A stretch of 9,007 nt of DNA from positions 1-9,007 of the forward strand of contig DAIPHL010000095.1 in assembly GCA_036771375.1 (NCBI GenBank), in the 5' to 3' direction. The DNA comes from DAIPHL01 sp036771375. GTDB lineage: Bacteria > Synergistota > Synergistia > Synergistales > Synergistaceae. The notes under the pieces were generated by a model, which saw only the letters and a program-made list of their open reading frames with translations, did not search any database and was not told the DNA's origin. The position numbers were made by a program, and so were the translations under genes. Positions within the stretch are counted from its first letter, which is position 1, and each line of letters opens with the position of its first letter. This document shows, piece by piece, positions 1 through 6,327 of the stretch.

Positions 1-2246
1 CGGAGGGAGGCGTCGTTCCTCTTTTTTCGGACGGGGTAACGGCGCTCTCCCACGCGCAGAAAGACTCCGCCGGAAAGTTCATCATGGAGACCGAAAAACT
101 TCCGACCGACTTCGGGTTGGCGGCCCCTCCGGGCGCGCTCGTCTTCGAATACGAAGGGGTGAAACGCTGGATCGACACCGCCGGCTGTACCGACCTGAAG
201 AGTGTGAAAGACCTCCTGAACGCCACTCTCGGAGGAATCGTACCGGGTTTTGCGGCATCGGTCAAAAACGGCCTCGACGAGTTCGATAAACCGTCGCAAT
301 GGCTCGTGATCGAGACGACCGGGGGCAAGTTCAAGTTGAGCGGCTTCGGCGACGCCGCGGACGTCATCGGTATGCACGCGGTCGGGACCAAACCCATCGA
401 GATGAACAAGGACCACACCCACATCGGCCTTGCCGCCATGATGGGCATGGAGACCAGCCTCAAGAGCAAAGAATTCACGCCGGACGCAAACCTCGGAGAC
501 ACGACGGCGGCGCCTCTGCACATGAAGATCGTAAGCGGCAAAAGGAATGCCGACATCGTCATCAACGACAACGCGAACCTCACCATGGAGGAGCTCGCAA
601 AGCGGATCAACAGCATCTGCGGAGAATGGCTGCAGGCGGTCGTCGAAACAGACGAACCGGATGGCGTGAACCCCTTCGCCGACCCGTTGAACAACAGCGA
701 ACAGAACAAAGAGGACGCCACACAACGTCTCGTACTGCGGACGATCGACGGGGAACCCTTCTCGGTCTACGACGGTCCGGGGAAAGACCCCGCGATTCCC
801 GCCGGAGACTACACCCGCAGACTTGGGCTCAACACCGCTCTGATGGGCTCGTCGGCGGGGCCCGTCGTCTATCCCGACGCGGCGGCGGGAAGCTCGTTCG
901 ACCCCAACATGCCGGCGTTGCTGGACGTACAGGTGGGGGAACGACACTTCCAGGTCAAGGTCTGCCGCAACAAGTGCGAGACGGCCGAAAAAGTGGCGGC
1001 TGCCATCGTCAGACAGGTCAACGAACAATACGGCGAGACGCTGCTCGCATGGGACGCGAACGACCCTCCCAACGCGGCGAACCCCCACACGTTCGCCCTC
1101 TATGCTATGAGCGGGGAAGTGCTTCGCATCACGGACAAGGGTTACGGAGACCCTCGCTACAGCGAGTACACCGGCGGGGTCGCCGCACAGCTCGGCGTGG
1201 CGGCCGGCATCACGACGACCGTGGCGAAAAAATACAACGACGCCGTCGCCGCAAACGGGCTGATGCGCATCAGCACCCAGGGAAGGACGATCGATGTGCC
1301 CGTGCTCGCCGGGGAGAACCTGCACCAGATCGCAAACCGCATACGGGACTATGCCGGAAGCTGGCTCGACGTGTCGTTTACGAACGACACCATAGACGAC
1401 CCGAACGGGAACGTCGGGATGTCGCTCGCCGCAAAGGACGGCTCCGCCGTCTCGGTCTTCGACATAGACGGAGACACCGCATCGGACTTCGGTTTCGACA
1501 CGGGGCTGGTCGGGACCGTCAACCTGATGGGATGGATACCGGTAGCCGGTGACACGTTCACCTTCTCGGTAAACGGAGCGGAACACACCATCGACCTCTG
1601 GGACGACACCGTACCGGCCGGCCGGCCGGTGCTCCACAGCGTCGAAGATCTCGCGGAGATGATCAACACCCGCTTTCAGGGCATGGACATTCGGGCCGAG
1701 GTCCTCGAAACGAAGAACGCAGCAGGGGTCGTGATCAGAAAGAGACTGGCGCTTTGGTCTCCCAAAGGGTATACTTTCTCCGTCAGCGGAACGGGCACAC
1801 TGCCGGGAGCGGTCGGTTTCGCCCCCGGCAACACCGCGAGCGCGAACCACGGCGGAGTCGGTCCCTTCAACCAGGTCACAACGGCGCGTACCGGAAACAA
1901 CCGAAAGGAGACGGACTTCTTCGGTGTCATCGACAACTTGATCGCCACGGTAAAGGGCGGCGATGTGGACGGCATTTCAGACGTCATGCTCGGCAAACTG
2001 GACAGGTGGATGGGTACGATGCTGAAAGGACGAGCCCAGGTGGGGGCGCTGCTCAACAGGTACACCGCCATGGACGAAAGGCTCGTGTCCAGCGACACCG
2101 GCTACAAGGAGCTCCACACGAACACCGTGGGGGTCGATCTCGCCGAGGTGATCATGCAATACGAGATGGCCTCCAGCGTCTACGAAGCAAGCCTCGCAGC
2201 CATCGCCCGCATCATGCAGCCGACGTTGCTCGACTTTTTACGCTGA
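1..2246 (+). CDS. flgL: Flagellar hook-filament junction protein FlgL (HAP3), 5' end outside the window
   Basis: FlgL joins the hook to the flagellin filament, outside the cell, as a ring above FlgK. The reading frame is open from position 3 through the ATG at 84 to the TGA at 2244-2246, so the true start lies upstream; ATG 84 has no Shine-Dalgarno. Identity rests on the last ~113 residues (1905-2243). They contain a segment like ISDVMLGKLD, then RAQVGALLNRY, then DLAEVIMQYEMASSVYEASL, and end in IARIMQPTLLDFLR, the classic FlgL C-terminus that packs in the D0 core. FlgL is usually about 300 residues; at least 747 are visible here. The excess is a series of ~100-residue units described as a separate repeat feature. 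Four cysteines (codons at 186, 618, 963, 975) are unusual for an exported axial protein. It probably heads the fliW-csrA-maf transcription unit. FlgK is less likely, because its C-terminus differs. Confidence 0.9.
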   Translation, partial: EGGVVPLFSDGVTALSHAQKDSAGKFIMETEKLPTDFGLAAPPGALVFEYEGVKRWIDTAGCTDLKSVKDLLNATLGGIVPGFAASVKNGLDEFDKPSQWLVIETTGGKFKLSGFGDAADVIGMHAVGTKPIEMNKDHTHIGLAAMMGMETSLKSKEFTPDANLGDTTAAPLHMKIVSGKRNADIVINDNANLTMEELAKRINSICGEWLQAVVETDEPDGVNPFADPLNNSEQNKEDATQRLVLRTIDGEPFSVYDGPGKDPAIPAGDYTRRLGLNTALMGSSAGPVVYPDAAAGSSFDPNMPALLDVQVGERHFQVKVCRNKCETAEKVAAAIVRQVNEQYGETLLAWDANDPPNAANPHTFALYAMSGEVLRITDKGYGDPRYSEYTGGVAAQLGVAAGITTTVAKKYNDAVAANGLMRISTQGRTIDVPVLAGENLHQIANRIRDYAGSWLDVSFTNDTIDDPNGNVGMSLAAKDGSAVSVFDIDGDTASDFGFDTGLVGTVNLMGWIPVAGDTFTFSVNGAEHTIDLWDDTVPAGRPVLHSVEDLAEMINTRFQGMDIRAEVLETKNAAGVVIRKRLALWSPKGYTFSVSGTGTLPGAVGFAPGNTASANHGGVGPFNQVTTARTGNNRKETDFFGVIDNLIATVKGGDVDGISDVMLGKLDRWMGTMLKGRAQVGALLNRYTAMDERLVSSDTGYKELHTNTVGVDLAEVIMQYEMASSVYEASLAAIARIMQPTLLDFLR
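132..1845 (+). repeat. Tandem ~100-residue units in the FlgL outer region
   Basis: Read by eye, the FlgL insert divides into units starting near 132 (weakest), 516, 915, 1257 and 1548. Each has a short beta-strand pair, then a helix of the form 'L..LA..IN' (MEELAKRINSI, AEKVAAAIVRQVN, LHQIANRIRDYAG, VEDLAEMINTRF). Next come a strand with a hydrophobic pattern such as LQAVVET or LDVSFT, a strand ending in a phrase like LALWSPKG, and a closing glycine-rich 'LG/FG' motif (RLGLNTALMG, AAQLGVAAG, DFGFDTGLVG, GAVGFAPG). The helix-plus-strands pattern resembles the flagellin hook IN motif found in flagellin, FliD and FlgL families. The units are divergent in sequence, so these are protein-level, not DNA-level, repeats. 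Unit boundaries are approximate. Confidence 0.5.
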
Positions 2247-2282
2247 TCGCCGTCCTTTTGTAATGAAAACAAGCGCAGTGCA

Positions 2283-2288
2283 AGGAGG
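2283..2288 (+). promoter_or_regulatory. Ribosome binding site that fixes the fliW start
   Basis: AGGAGG lies 7 nt before ATG 2296. The alternative in-frame ATG at 2263 has no such sequence in front and would add 11 residues unlike any FliW N-terminus. The start at 2296 gives a protein beginning MITITSTRFGELEI, as expected for FliW. The site also reads CAAGGAGG, which contains a GGA of the kind CsrA binds, but I see no convincing hairpin around it. Confidence 0.8.
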
Positions 2289-2295
2289 AAACAGG

Positions 2296-2778
2296 ATGAT
2301 AACCATCACTTCCACGAGGTTTGGAGAACTCGAGATCGACGAGGAGGACGTGATACGCTTCCCCGTCGGGATTCCCGGTTTCGAGGAAAGACACGACTGG
2401 ATTCTGGTCGGAGACGACGACAACGCGATCATGTGGATGCAGAGCACCGAGGACGGCGCCCTCGCCCTCCCCGTGACGACACCCGACTCCGTCAAAAGAG
2501 ACTACAACGCACAAATCCCACGCGAATCGCTCGAGCCGATCGGCGATATATCGGAGGACGACGTCGCCATCCTGATCGTCGTCACCATCCCGCCGGACAA
2601 GCCGTGGGAGATGACGGCGAACCTCAAGGCACCCATCGTGGTGAACCGAGTCCTTCGTGTCGCCATGCAGGCGATCGCGCTGAACGACGATTACGATTTT
2701 CGCACTCCCGTACTGGACGAAGCCATGCGGGAGAGAATTCGCGAGCAGGCAGCCTTCGAGTCGGAAAAGAGGCGCTAG
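2296..2778 (+). CDS. fliW: Flagellar assembly factor FliW, CsrA antagonist
   Basis: FliW is a small cytoplasmic protein that binds both CsrA and unassembled flagellin. When flagellin is exported, freed FliW sequesters CsrA and relieves repression of flagellin translation (known from Bacillus subtilis). The 160-residue product has the usual length. It shows the N-terminal TRFGELEIDEEDVIRFP, the signature FPVGIPGFE (22-30), a WMQS segment (47-50) followed by the P-rich strand, and TANLKAPIVVN (107-117), the most conserved FliW stretch. The tail after ~140 is charged and helical (ERIREQAAFESEKRR). It begins 49 nt after flgL and ends 2 nt before csrA, so fliW and csrA are probably translationally coupled. 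The start at 2296 is preferred over 2263 because of its Shine-Dalgarno. I see no promoter of its own. Family assignment is secure; the regulatory role is by homology. Confidence 0.95.
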   Translation: MITITSTRFGELEIDEEDVIRFPVGIPGFEERHDWILVGDDDNAIMWMQSTEDGALALPVTTPDSVKRDYNAQIPRESLEPIGDISEDDVAILIVVTIPPDKPWEMTANLKAPIVVNRVLRVAMQAIALNDDYDFRTPVLDEAMRERIREQAAFESEKRR

Positions 2779-2780
2779 CC

Positions 2781-3038
2781 ATGCTGGTGCTCAGCCGTAA
2801 ACCCGGAGAGGCTCTTCGCATCGGGGACGATGTGGAGGTCACCGTCGTCGAGGTCAAGGGAGACATGGTGAGGATCGGGATCGACGCCCCCCGCAACGTA
2901 CAAGTCTGGCGCAAGGAGCTCTGGGAGGCGATCGTCGCGGAGAACATCAAGGCCGCCGAGGAGGCCGCTTCCCCGACGATCCCGAAAATTCCACCGACGA
3001 AGGGCGTTTCGGACCTTCTCGCCAAAAAGAGAAAGTAG
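2781..3038 (+). CDS. csrA: Translational regulator CsrA with extended C-terminus
   Basis: CsrA is a homodimeric RNA-binding protein that recognises GGA in hairpin loops and commonly blocks ribosome binding; in FliW bacteria its main target is flagellin mRNA. The start follows AAGAGG (2767-2772) by 8 nt and the fliW stop by 2 nt. The 85-residue product opens MLVLSRKPGEALRIGDDV, carries VKGDMVRIGIDAP (26-38) and retains the RNA-contacting L4, R6 and R44. Position 43 is Trp, where Escherichia coli has His. E. coli CsrA has 61 residues and B. subtilis 74. The extra tail here (from ~60) is Ala/Pro-rich and ends in a basic stretch, LLAKKRK. C-terminal extensions are common in CsrA proteins that work with FliW. 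Its likely target, the flagellin leader, lies 3.3 kb downstream in the same window. Confidence 0.95.
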   Translation: MLVLSRKPGEALRIGDDVEVTVVEVKGDMVRIGIDAPRNVQVWRKELWEAIVAENIKAAEEAASPTIPKIPPTKGVSDLLAKKRK

Positions 3039-3062
3039 CCCCGGCAAAGAGGAGCGGAAGCG

Positions 3063-5885
3063 ATGACGAAAGAGCTGATGAAAGCGCCCGATACCCTCTC
3101 CGTCTGGGAGAGCAACATGAAGGAGCTGCGGACTCTCCAACCGAAGCTGGCGGGGCTGCTCGACGATTACGTGGCCGAACACGGGCACGAGTTCAGGCAT
3201 TTCGAAAACAAAACGCCTGCCGGTCGCTGGATCGAGGGGCTTGCCGCAAAACCTTTCTTCGAATCGTTCGAGGAGCCGAAATTCGAGTGGAGCCGTAGGA
3301 AACGGGACAAGGACAAACCCGTCTTCTTCCTCTACGGCGTCGGGACACCGCCGTATCTCTTCAAGGCGATCCGGCAGCTGCCCGACCTCGCGCTCTCGTT
3401 CGTCGTCCTCGAACCGAACATCGAGCTGTTGGCCTACACCCTCCACCTGACCCACGTTTACCTCGCCCTGCCGAAGGGCTGCCGCCTGAGCTTTCTGACG
3501 GAGCAGAGGCCCTCGCGGAAAGCCGACGAAGAACCGTCGGCGCTCGTACGAAAAAATGACGAGATCTTGAAGGAAGCGTTGTCACACGCCCTTCTCCACA
3601 TAGGGATATTCTCGGCCGCGCTCTCCCTTCTGTCGGGACATCCGGGCGAACTCGAAACGTTCAGGGCGGATTTCTCACGCATCTCGAGCAAGGTTCGCGA
3701 ATGGATCGGCGTCCAGCTCACGTTCCTGGGGAACTCCGCGGAGGACACTCTGCTCGGCGTACGCCAAATCGTCCTTCTCGCACCATGGGTGAGTTTCGGT
3801 TCCCGCATATCCTGGCTGAACGCAAAGACCCCCGACCGCCCGGTCATAAGCGTCGCCGCCGGACCGTCGCTCGACAAGAATTTCCTCCAGCTTCGGGAGG
3901 TTCAGGACAAGTGCATCATCATCGCCGCCGACGCCATTCTCCAAAAGCTGCTGGACAACGGCATCAAACCGCACGTCGTGACCTGTCTGGAGCGCGTCGT
4001 GGAGACCTACACCCTGTTTTTTTCGAAGGTCGTCGATCGATACGAAGAGTGCAAGGATATCCTTCTCGTCGCCCAGGCTCTCGTCGTGCCATGGGTCGTC
4101 GGCAGGTGGCCCGGACCGGTCTGCGTCGTCGGCAAAGCGGAGGTCCCCGTAGACCGGTGGGTCTCCAAAGACGTGCTCGGAGGAGAGATCATGCCATCGG
4201 GCACATCGGTGGCGCACATGAACCTTTCGATAGCCGGCATCCTCGGCGCCCCATCCGTCGCCATGATCGGACAGGATCTGGCCTATGCCGAAAGCGGAGA
4301 ATCGCATGCGGGCAACGTCGAGGCATCCTGGAACTACAAGGAAAAAGAACTCGCCGACACGATAGAGATACCGGGAGCCCTGGATGGGATGGTCAAAACG
4401 GACAGGACGTGGCTCTCCTTTCTGAGGATCATCGAAAAAATGCTGCAACACCAATCCTTCGAGGCATGGGACTGCACCGAGGGGGGCGCCCGGATCGCGG
4501 GCGCGAAGACGGCGCCTCTCTCCCAATTCATCGCCGAGCGGATATCGGACCTCGAACCTCTGACGGAGACGCCCGCGGACATTGTTCGCCAGGCTTCGCA
4601 CGATATCGACAGGAAGACGACAAGCGAAAGGGTCCGAAGGTTTATCGAGGAGCAGCACGCCCATTTCGATCTATTGAACAGGCACCTGGACGAAGTCGAG
4701 AGTCTCGTGGAAAAGGCCACCGCTCCGGGGCTCGAGCCGAGCAGGAGAGTCTTCTTCGCGGCGGCCGCGGGTCGCGAATTGGACAAGATCCACGCCCGCA
4801 GCATCGTCTTCGACTTCATCGGCCAGAGCTATACGCGCCTTGCCTCGATAGAACTCTCCCTCACCCGCTCTCTCGACACGGTCGAGAGCGTCACGAGATG
4901 GCACAGGATGCACGATGAGATCCTTCAATCGCACAGGGCGATCCTGACGTTTCTCAGAAAGTGGCTGGACTACGCCGGAGAATCCCTCGAGCGCTACGCC
5001 TCCAAAGAGGTGGATCTTCTTCCCATCGAGTCGAAGAAGGCGTGGGAAACGGCAAAGGACCTCTTCCACCGGCTCGACTCAGCAGAGGACGAAGACGTGA
5101 TCTCCATCCGTCTTGCCATCGACGACCTCATCGCAAAATGCGATCCCGTGGCTTTGAAGTGGCCAGGACATATTCTGTGGAACATCGCGATGCTCCTCAT
5201 GCTGGAGGGACGCGCCGCCCTCGCGACGTACTTCATGGAGGCCGCGGAACGGGATTTCGACGGAACAAAGATGCCGGTGGACGAGACGATCGCGTTCCTC
5301 AAGGACTACGCCCGGGTTCTGATCGGACACGACCTCGTCCACACGCCCCAGCCGTATCAGGCCGAGATCATGCTCGCGAACGCGATCGAGCTGGGAGGAG
5401 TCGACGAGGAGATCAAGAAGATCGCGTCGGAGATCGTCGAGAACGAGATCACGTACCGCTCGATGGCCGACGAACTCTTCGGCATAAAAACACTCGACTG
5501 GCACAGGGCGAGGGCGGAGGCCCAAAAGGCCCTCTACGACGGAAAGCTCGACGAGGCCCTCGTGCTCGTCTGGCGCGCGATACAGGAGAACTGGCGCGAC
5601 GTACCCGGGTGGGCGGCGAGCCATCTCGACTGGCTCGCCACAACGCTCGAGAAGTGCCGGGAAGCCGACTCCTCGACCCTCGTTGCGATGGTCGAAAACA
5701 TCATCGACGAAATCGCAAGCGCAACGGAGCTGCTCTCGAACGTGCGGATCACGTACAGCAGGACGTTCGCAGAAACCCTCGCAGAGCGAGGGCTTACGCT
5801 CCAACTGCCGGTAAAACCGGACAAGGCGGCCGATGACGGAGAAGCGGCCGAATTCGCCCTCCCCTCCGGGCAGAAAGACGTTTGA
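3063..5885 (+). CDS. Maf/DUF115 family motility accessory factor, probable flagellin glycosyltransferase
   Basis: Maf (DUF115, MptE-like fold) proteins are cytoplasmic and transfer nonulosonic acids or other sugars to flagellin Ser/Thr before export. The start follows GAGGAG (3049-3054) by 8 nt and lies 24 nt after csrA. An N-terminal Rossmann-like part shows FFLYGVG (88-94) and VVLEPN (114-119). The DUF115 core has SVAAGPSLDKN (263-273), IIAADAILQKLLDNGIKP (from 286; D290), VVTCLE (E310), and GTSVAHMNLSIAG leading to IGQDLAY (402-408) with a His in the following SGESHAGN. At 940 residues it is larger than the Maf proteins I know, mostly about 600-700. The last ~460 residues are charged and helical, with a TPR-like stretch (YDGKLDEALVLVWRAIQENW). 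The sugar donor cannot be told from sequence, and no sugar-synthesis gene is in view. Its position directly before flagellin supports flagellin as substrate (inference). Confidence 0.87.
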   Translation: MTKELMKAPDTLSVWESNMKELRTLQPKLAGLLDDYVAEHGHEFRHFENKTPAGRWIEGLAAKPFFESFEEPKFEWSRRKRDKDKPVFFLYGVGTPPYLFKAIRQLPDLALSFVVLEPNIELLAYTLHLTHVYLALPKGCRLSFLTEQRPSRKADEEPSALVRKNDEILKEALSHALLHIGIFSAALSLLSGHPGELETFRADFSRISSKVREWIGVQLTFLGNSAEDTLLGVRQIVLLAPWVSFGSRISWLNAKTPDRPVISVAAGPSLDKNFLQLREVQDKCIIIAADAILQKLLDNGIKPHVVTCLERVVETYTLFFSKVVDRYEECKDILLVAQALVVPWVVGRWPGPVCVVGKAEVPVDRWVSKDVLGGEIMPSGTSVAHMNLSIAGILGAPSVAMIGQDLAYAESGESHAGNVEASWNYKEKELADTIEIPGALDGMVKTDRTWLSFLRIIEKMLQHQSFEAWDCTEGGARIAGAKTAPLSQFIAERISDLEPLTETPADIVRQASHDIDRKTTSERVRRFIEEQHAHFDLLNRHLDEVESLVEKATAPGLEPSRRVFFAAAAGRELDKIHARSIVFDFIGQSYTRLASIELSLTRSLDTVESVTRWHRMHDEILQSHRAILTFLRKWLDYAGESLERYASKEVDLLPIESKKAWETAKDLFHRLDSAEDEDVISIRLAIDDLIAKCDPVALKWPGHILWNIAMLLMLEGRAALATYFMEAAERDFDGTKMPVDETIAFLKDYARVLIGHDLVHTPQPYQAEIMLANAIELGGVDEEIKKIASEIVENEITYRSMADELFGIKTLDWHRARAEAQKALYDGKLDEALVLVWRAIQENWRDVPGWAASHLDWLATTLEKCREADSSTLVAMVENIIDEIASATELLSNVRITYSRTFAETLAERGLTLQLPVKPDKAADDGEAAEFALPSGQKDV

Positions 5886-5899
5886 AAACCCAAAACCTT

Positions 5900-5935
5900 C
5901 GGGAAGAGACGTGTGTGAGCATGGCACGACTCCCG
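5900..5935 (+). terminator. Possible terminator after the Maf gene
   Basis: Fifteen bases after the Maf stop, an imperfect stem can form: CGG/CCG, a 3-nt bulge, GAG/CTC, an A-A mismatch, then CGTG/CACG. It is followed by TACCTTTTG. The T-run is only four long, so this is a weak candidate for ending the flgL-fliW-csrA-maf transcript. No folding energy was computed. Confidence 0.3.
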
Positions 5936-5956
5936 TACCTTTTGCGCGCCACGGAA

Positions 5957-5993
5957 CGAACCCCGGACAGGTCCGCAGCTTCCCCGGGGTTCG
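5957..5993. repeat. Perfect 10-bp inverted repeat
   Basis: CGAACCCCGG at 5957-5966 is matched exactly by CCGGGGTTCG at 5984-5993, with a 17-nt loop. No T-run follows on the + strand. It could be a transcript-stabilising or terminating stem-loop, or part of an interspersed repeat. It lies in the Maf-flagellin gap. Confidence 0.5.
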
Positions 5994-6005
5994 CGCCTTC
6001 CACCC

Positions 6006-6060
6006 TGGGGAAAACCTCGGAGGTGCGAAATCCCCAAATCCGTCCCCCGTTTTTTACGGA
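6006..6060. repeat. Nested and adjacent inverted repeats
   Basis: TGGGGA (6006-6011) pairs with TCCCCA (6031-6036) and encloses a smaller ACCT-CGG-AGGT stem (6014-6024). Directly after it, TCCGT (6039-6043) pairs with ACGGA (6056-6060) around a loop that includes a six-T run (6050-6055). A further bulged stem (6074-6081 with 6090-6099) follows. Together with the two upstream stems, this makes the region from 5900 to 6100 unusually rich in inverted repeats. I see no gene in it. Confidence 0.4.
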
Positions 6061-6150
6061 CCGAACCGGCATCGCGCTCCCTGGATACGGGGATTGCGCC
6101 TTCCATCCGGTACTCGAGAACCATTTTAAAGCGATTCGGACGGGAAGTCC

Positions 6151-6179
6151 TTGACAGAGTGGGACACGGAAGGGATAAT
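6151..6179 (+). promoter_or_regulatory. Housekeeping-type promoter for flagellin
   Basis: A perfect -35 element TTGACA (6151-6156) is followed after exactly 17 nt by GATAAT (6174-6179), which matches 5 of 6 bases of the sigma-70/sigma-A -10 box. Transcription would begin near 6186 and give a leader of about 140 nt before the flagellin ATG. Flagellin genes are more often read by sigma-28. I looked for TAAA with a downstream GCCGATAA and found no credible match in the gap. Confidence 0.72.
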
Positions 6180-6192
6180 GTCATAAATCTAT

Positions 6193-6214
6193 AAGGAGGT
6201 GTTTGAAGGAAGGA
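6193..6214 (+). promoter_or_regulatory. Upstream GGA cluster, candidate second CsrA site
   Basis: AAGGAGG at 6193-6199 is a full Shine-Dalgarno sequence, but no ATG or GTG stands at a normal distance. The only start-like codon is TTG 6203, just 3 nt away. Two more GGA triplets follow at 6208-6210 and 6212-6214. In B. subtilis the flagellin leader has two CsrA sites, one upstream and one over the ribosome binding site; this cluster could be the upstream one. That role is inference. Confidence 0.4.
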
Positions 6215-6217
6215 ATA

Positions 6218-6245
6218 AAAATCTTTTGCGAGCAAGAGAGATTTT
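6218..6245 (+). promoter_or_regulatory. Leader stem-loop in the flagellin 5' UTR
   Basis: TCTTTTG (6222-6228) pairs with CAAGAGA (6233-6239) around a CGAG loop, with one G-U pair. After a 2-nt bulge, AAAA (6218-6221) pairs with TTTT (6242-6245), giving 11 pairs in all. A second short stem, GCCGG/CCGGC, follows at 6262-6288. These would lie between the upstream GGA cluster and the hairpin over the ribosome binding site, and could place the two sites relative to each other. Confidence 0.4.
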
Positions 6246-6305
6246 CGGCAGGTTATGACAGGCCGGTGGGCAGGGACGCTCAGCCGGCGAAAAACAGAGG
6301 CAGCA

Positions 6306-6323
6306 CACAACAAGGAGGTTGTG
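6306..6323 (+). promoter_or_regulatory. Hairpin presenting the flagellin Shine-Dalgarno, probable CsrA site
   Basis: CACAAC (6306-6311) and GTTGTG (6318-6323) are exact complements around the six-base loop AAGGAG (6312-6317). The loop is most of the flagellin Shine-Dalgarno AAGGAGG, which ends 9 nt before ATG 6328. A GGA in a hexaloop on a short stem, preceded by ACA, is the form of high-affinity CsrA targets (consensus ACARGGA). CsrA bound here would directly block the ribosome. With csrA and fliW encoded nearby, this is a strong candidate operator. Confidence 0.75.
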
Positions 6324-6327
6324 AACC

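Noticed and set aside
299..1552. 417-codon plus-strand frame overlapping flgL
   Set aside because: Its translation is an Arg/His/Gly-rich low-complexity string typical of a shifted frame in GC-rich DNA. flgL in the other frame has recognisable protein features.
2263..2295. ATG 2263 as the fliW start
   Set aside because: No Shine-Dalgarno precedes it, and the extra 11 residues contain the real ribosome binding site of ATG 2296.
4017..4023. T7 tract in the Maf gene as a phase-variation switch
   Set aside because: Maf genes in Campylobacter vary through long homopolymers, but seven T is short and could be ordinary Phe-Phe-Ser coding.
3675..4664. 329-codon minus-strand frame across the Maf gene
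   Set aside because: It lies opposite the conserved DUF115 core, has no family resemblance and no start signal. A frame at 5079-5927 on the same strand was rejected for the same reasons.
5833..6154. Two plus-strand frames of 98 and 90 codons running from the Maf end into the gap
   Set aside because: Both run through the inverted-repeat cluster, give Pro/Arg-rich sequence and have no ribosome binding site. They are more likely by-products of GC-rich non-coding DNA.
6120..6327. Sigma-28 promoter for flagellin
   Set aside because: Candidates starting TAAA at 6126, 6184 and 6216 have no GCCGATAA-like element at the right distance.
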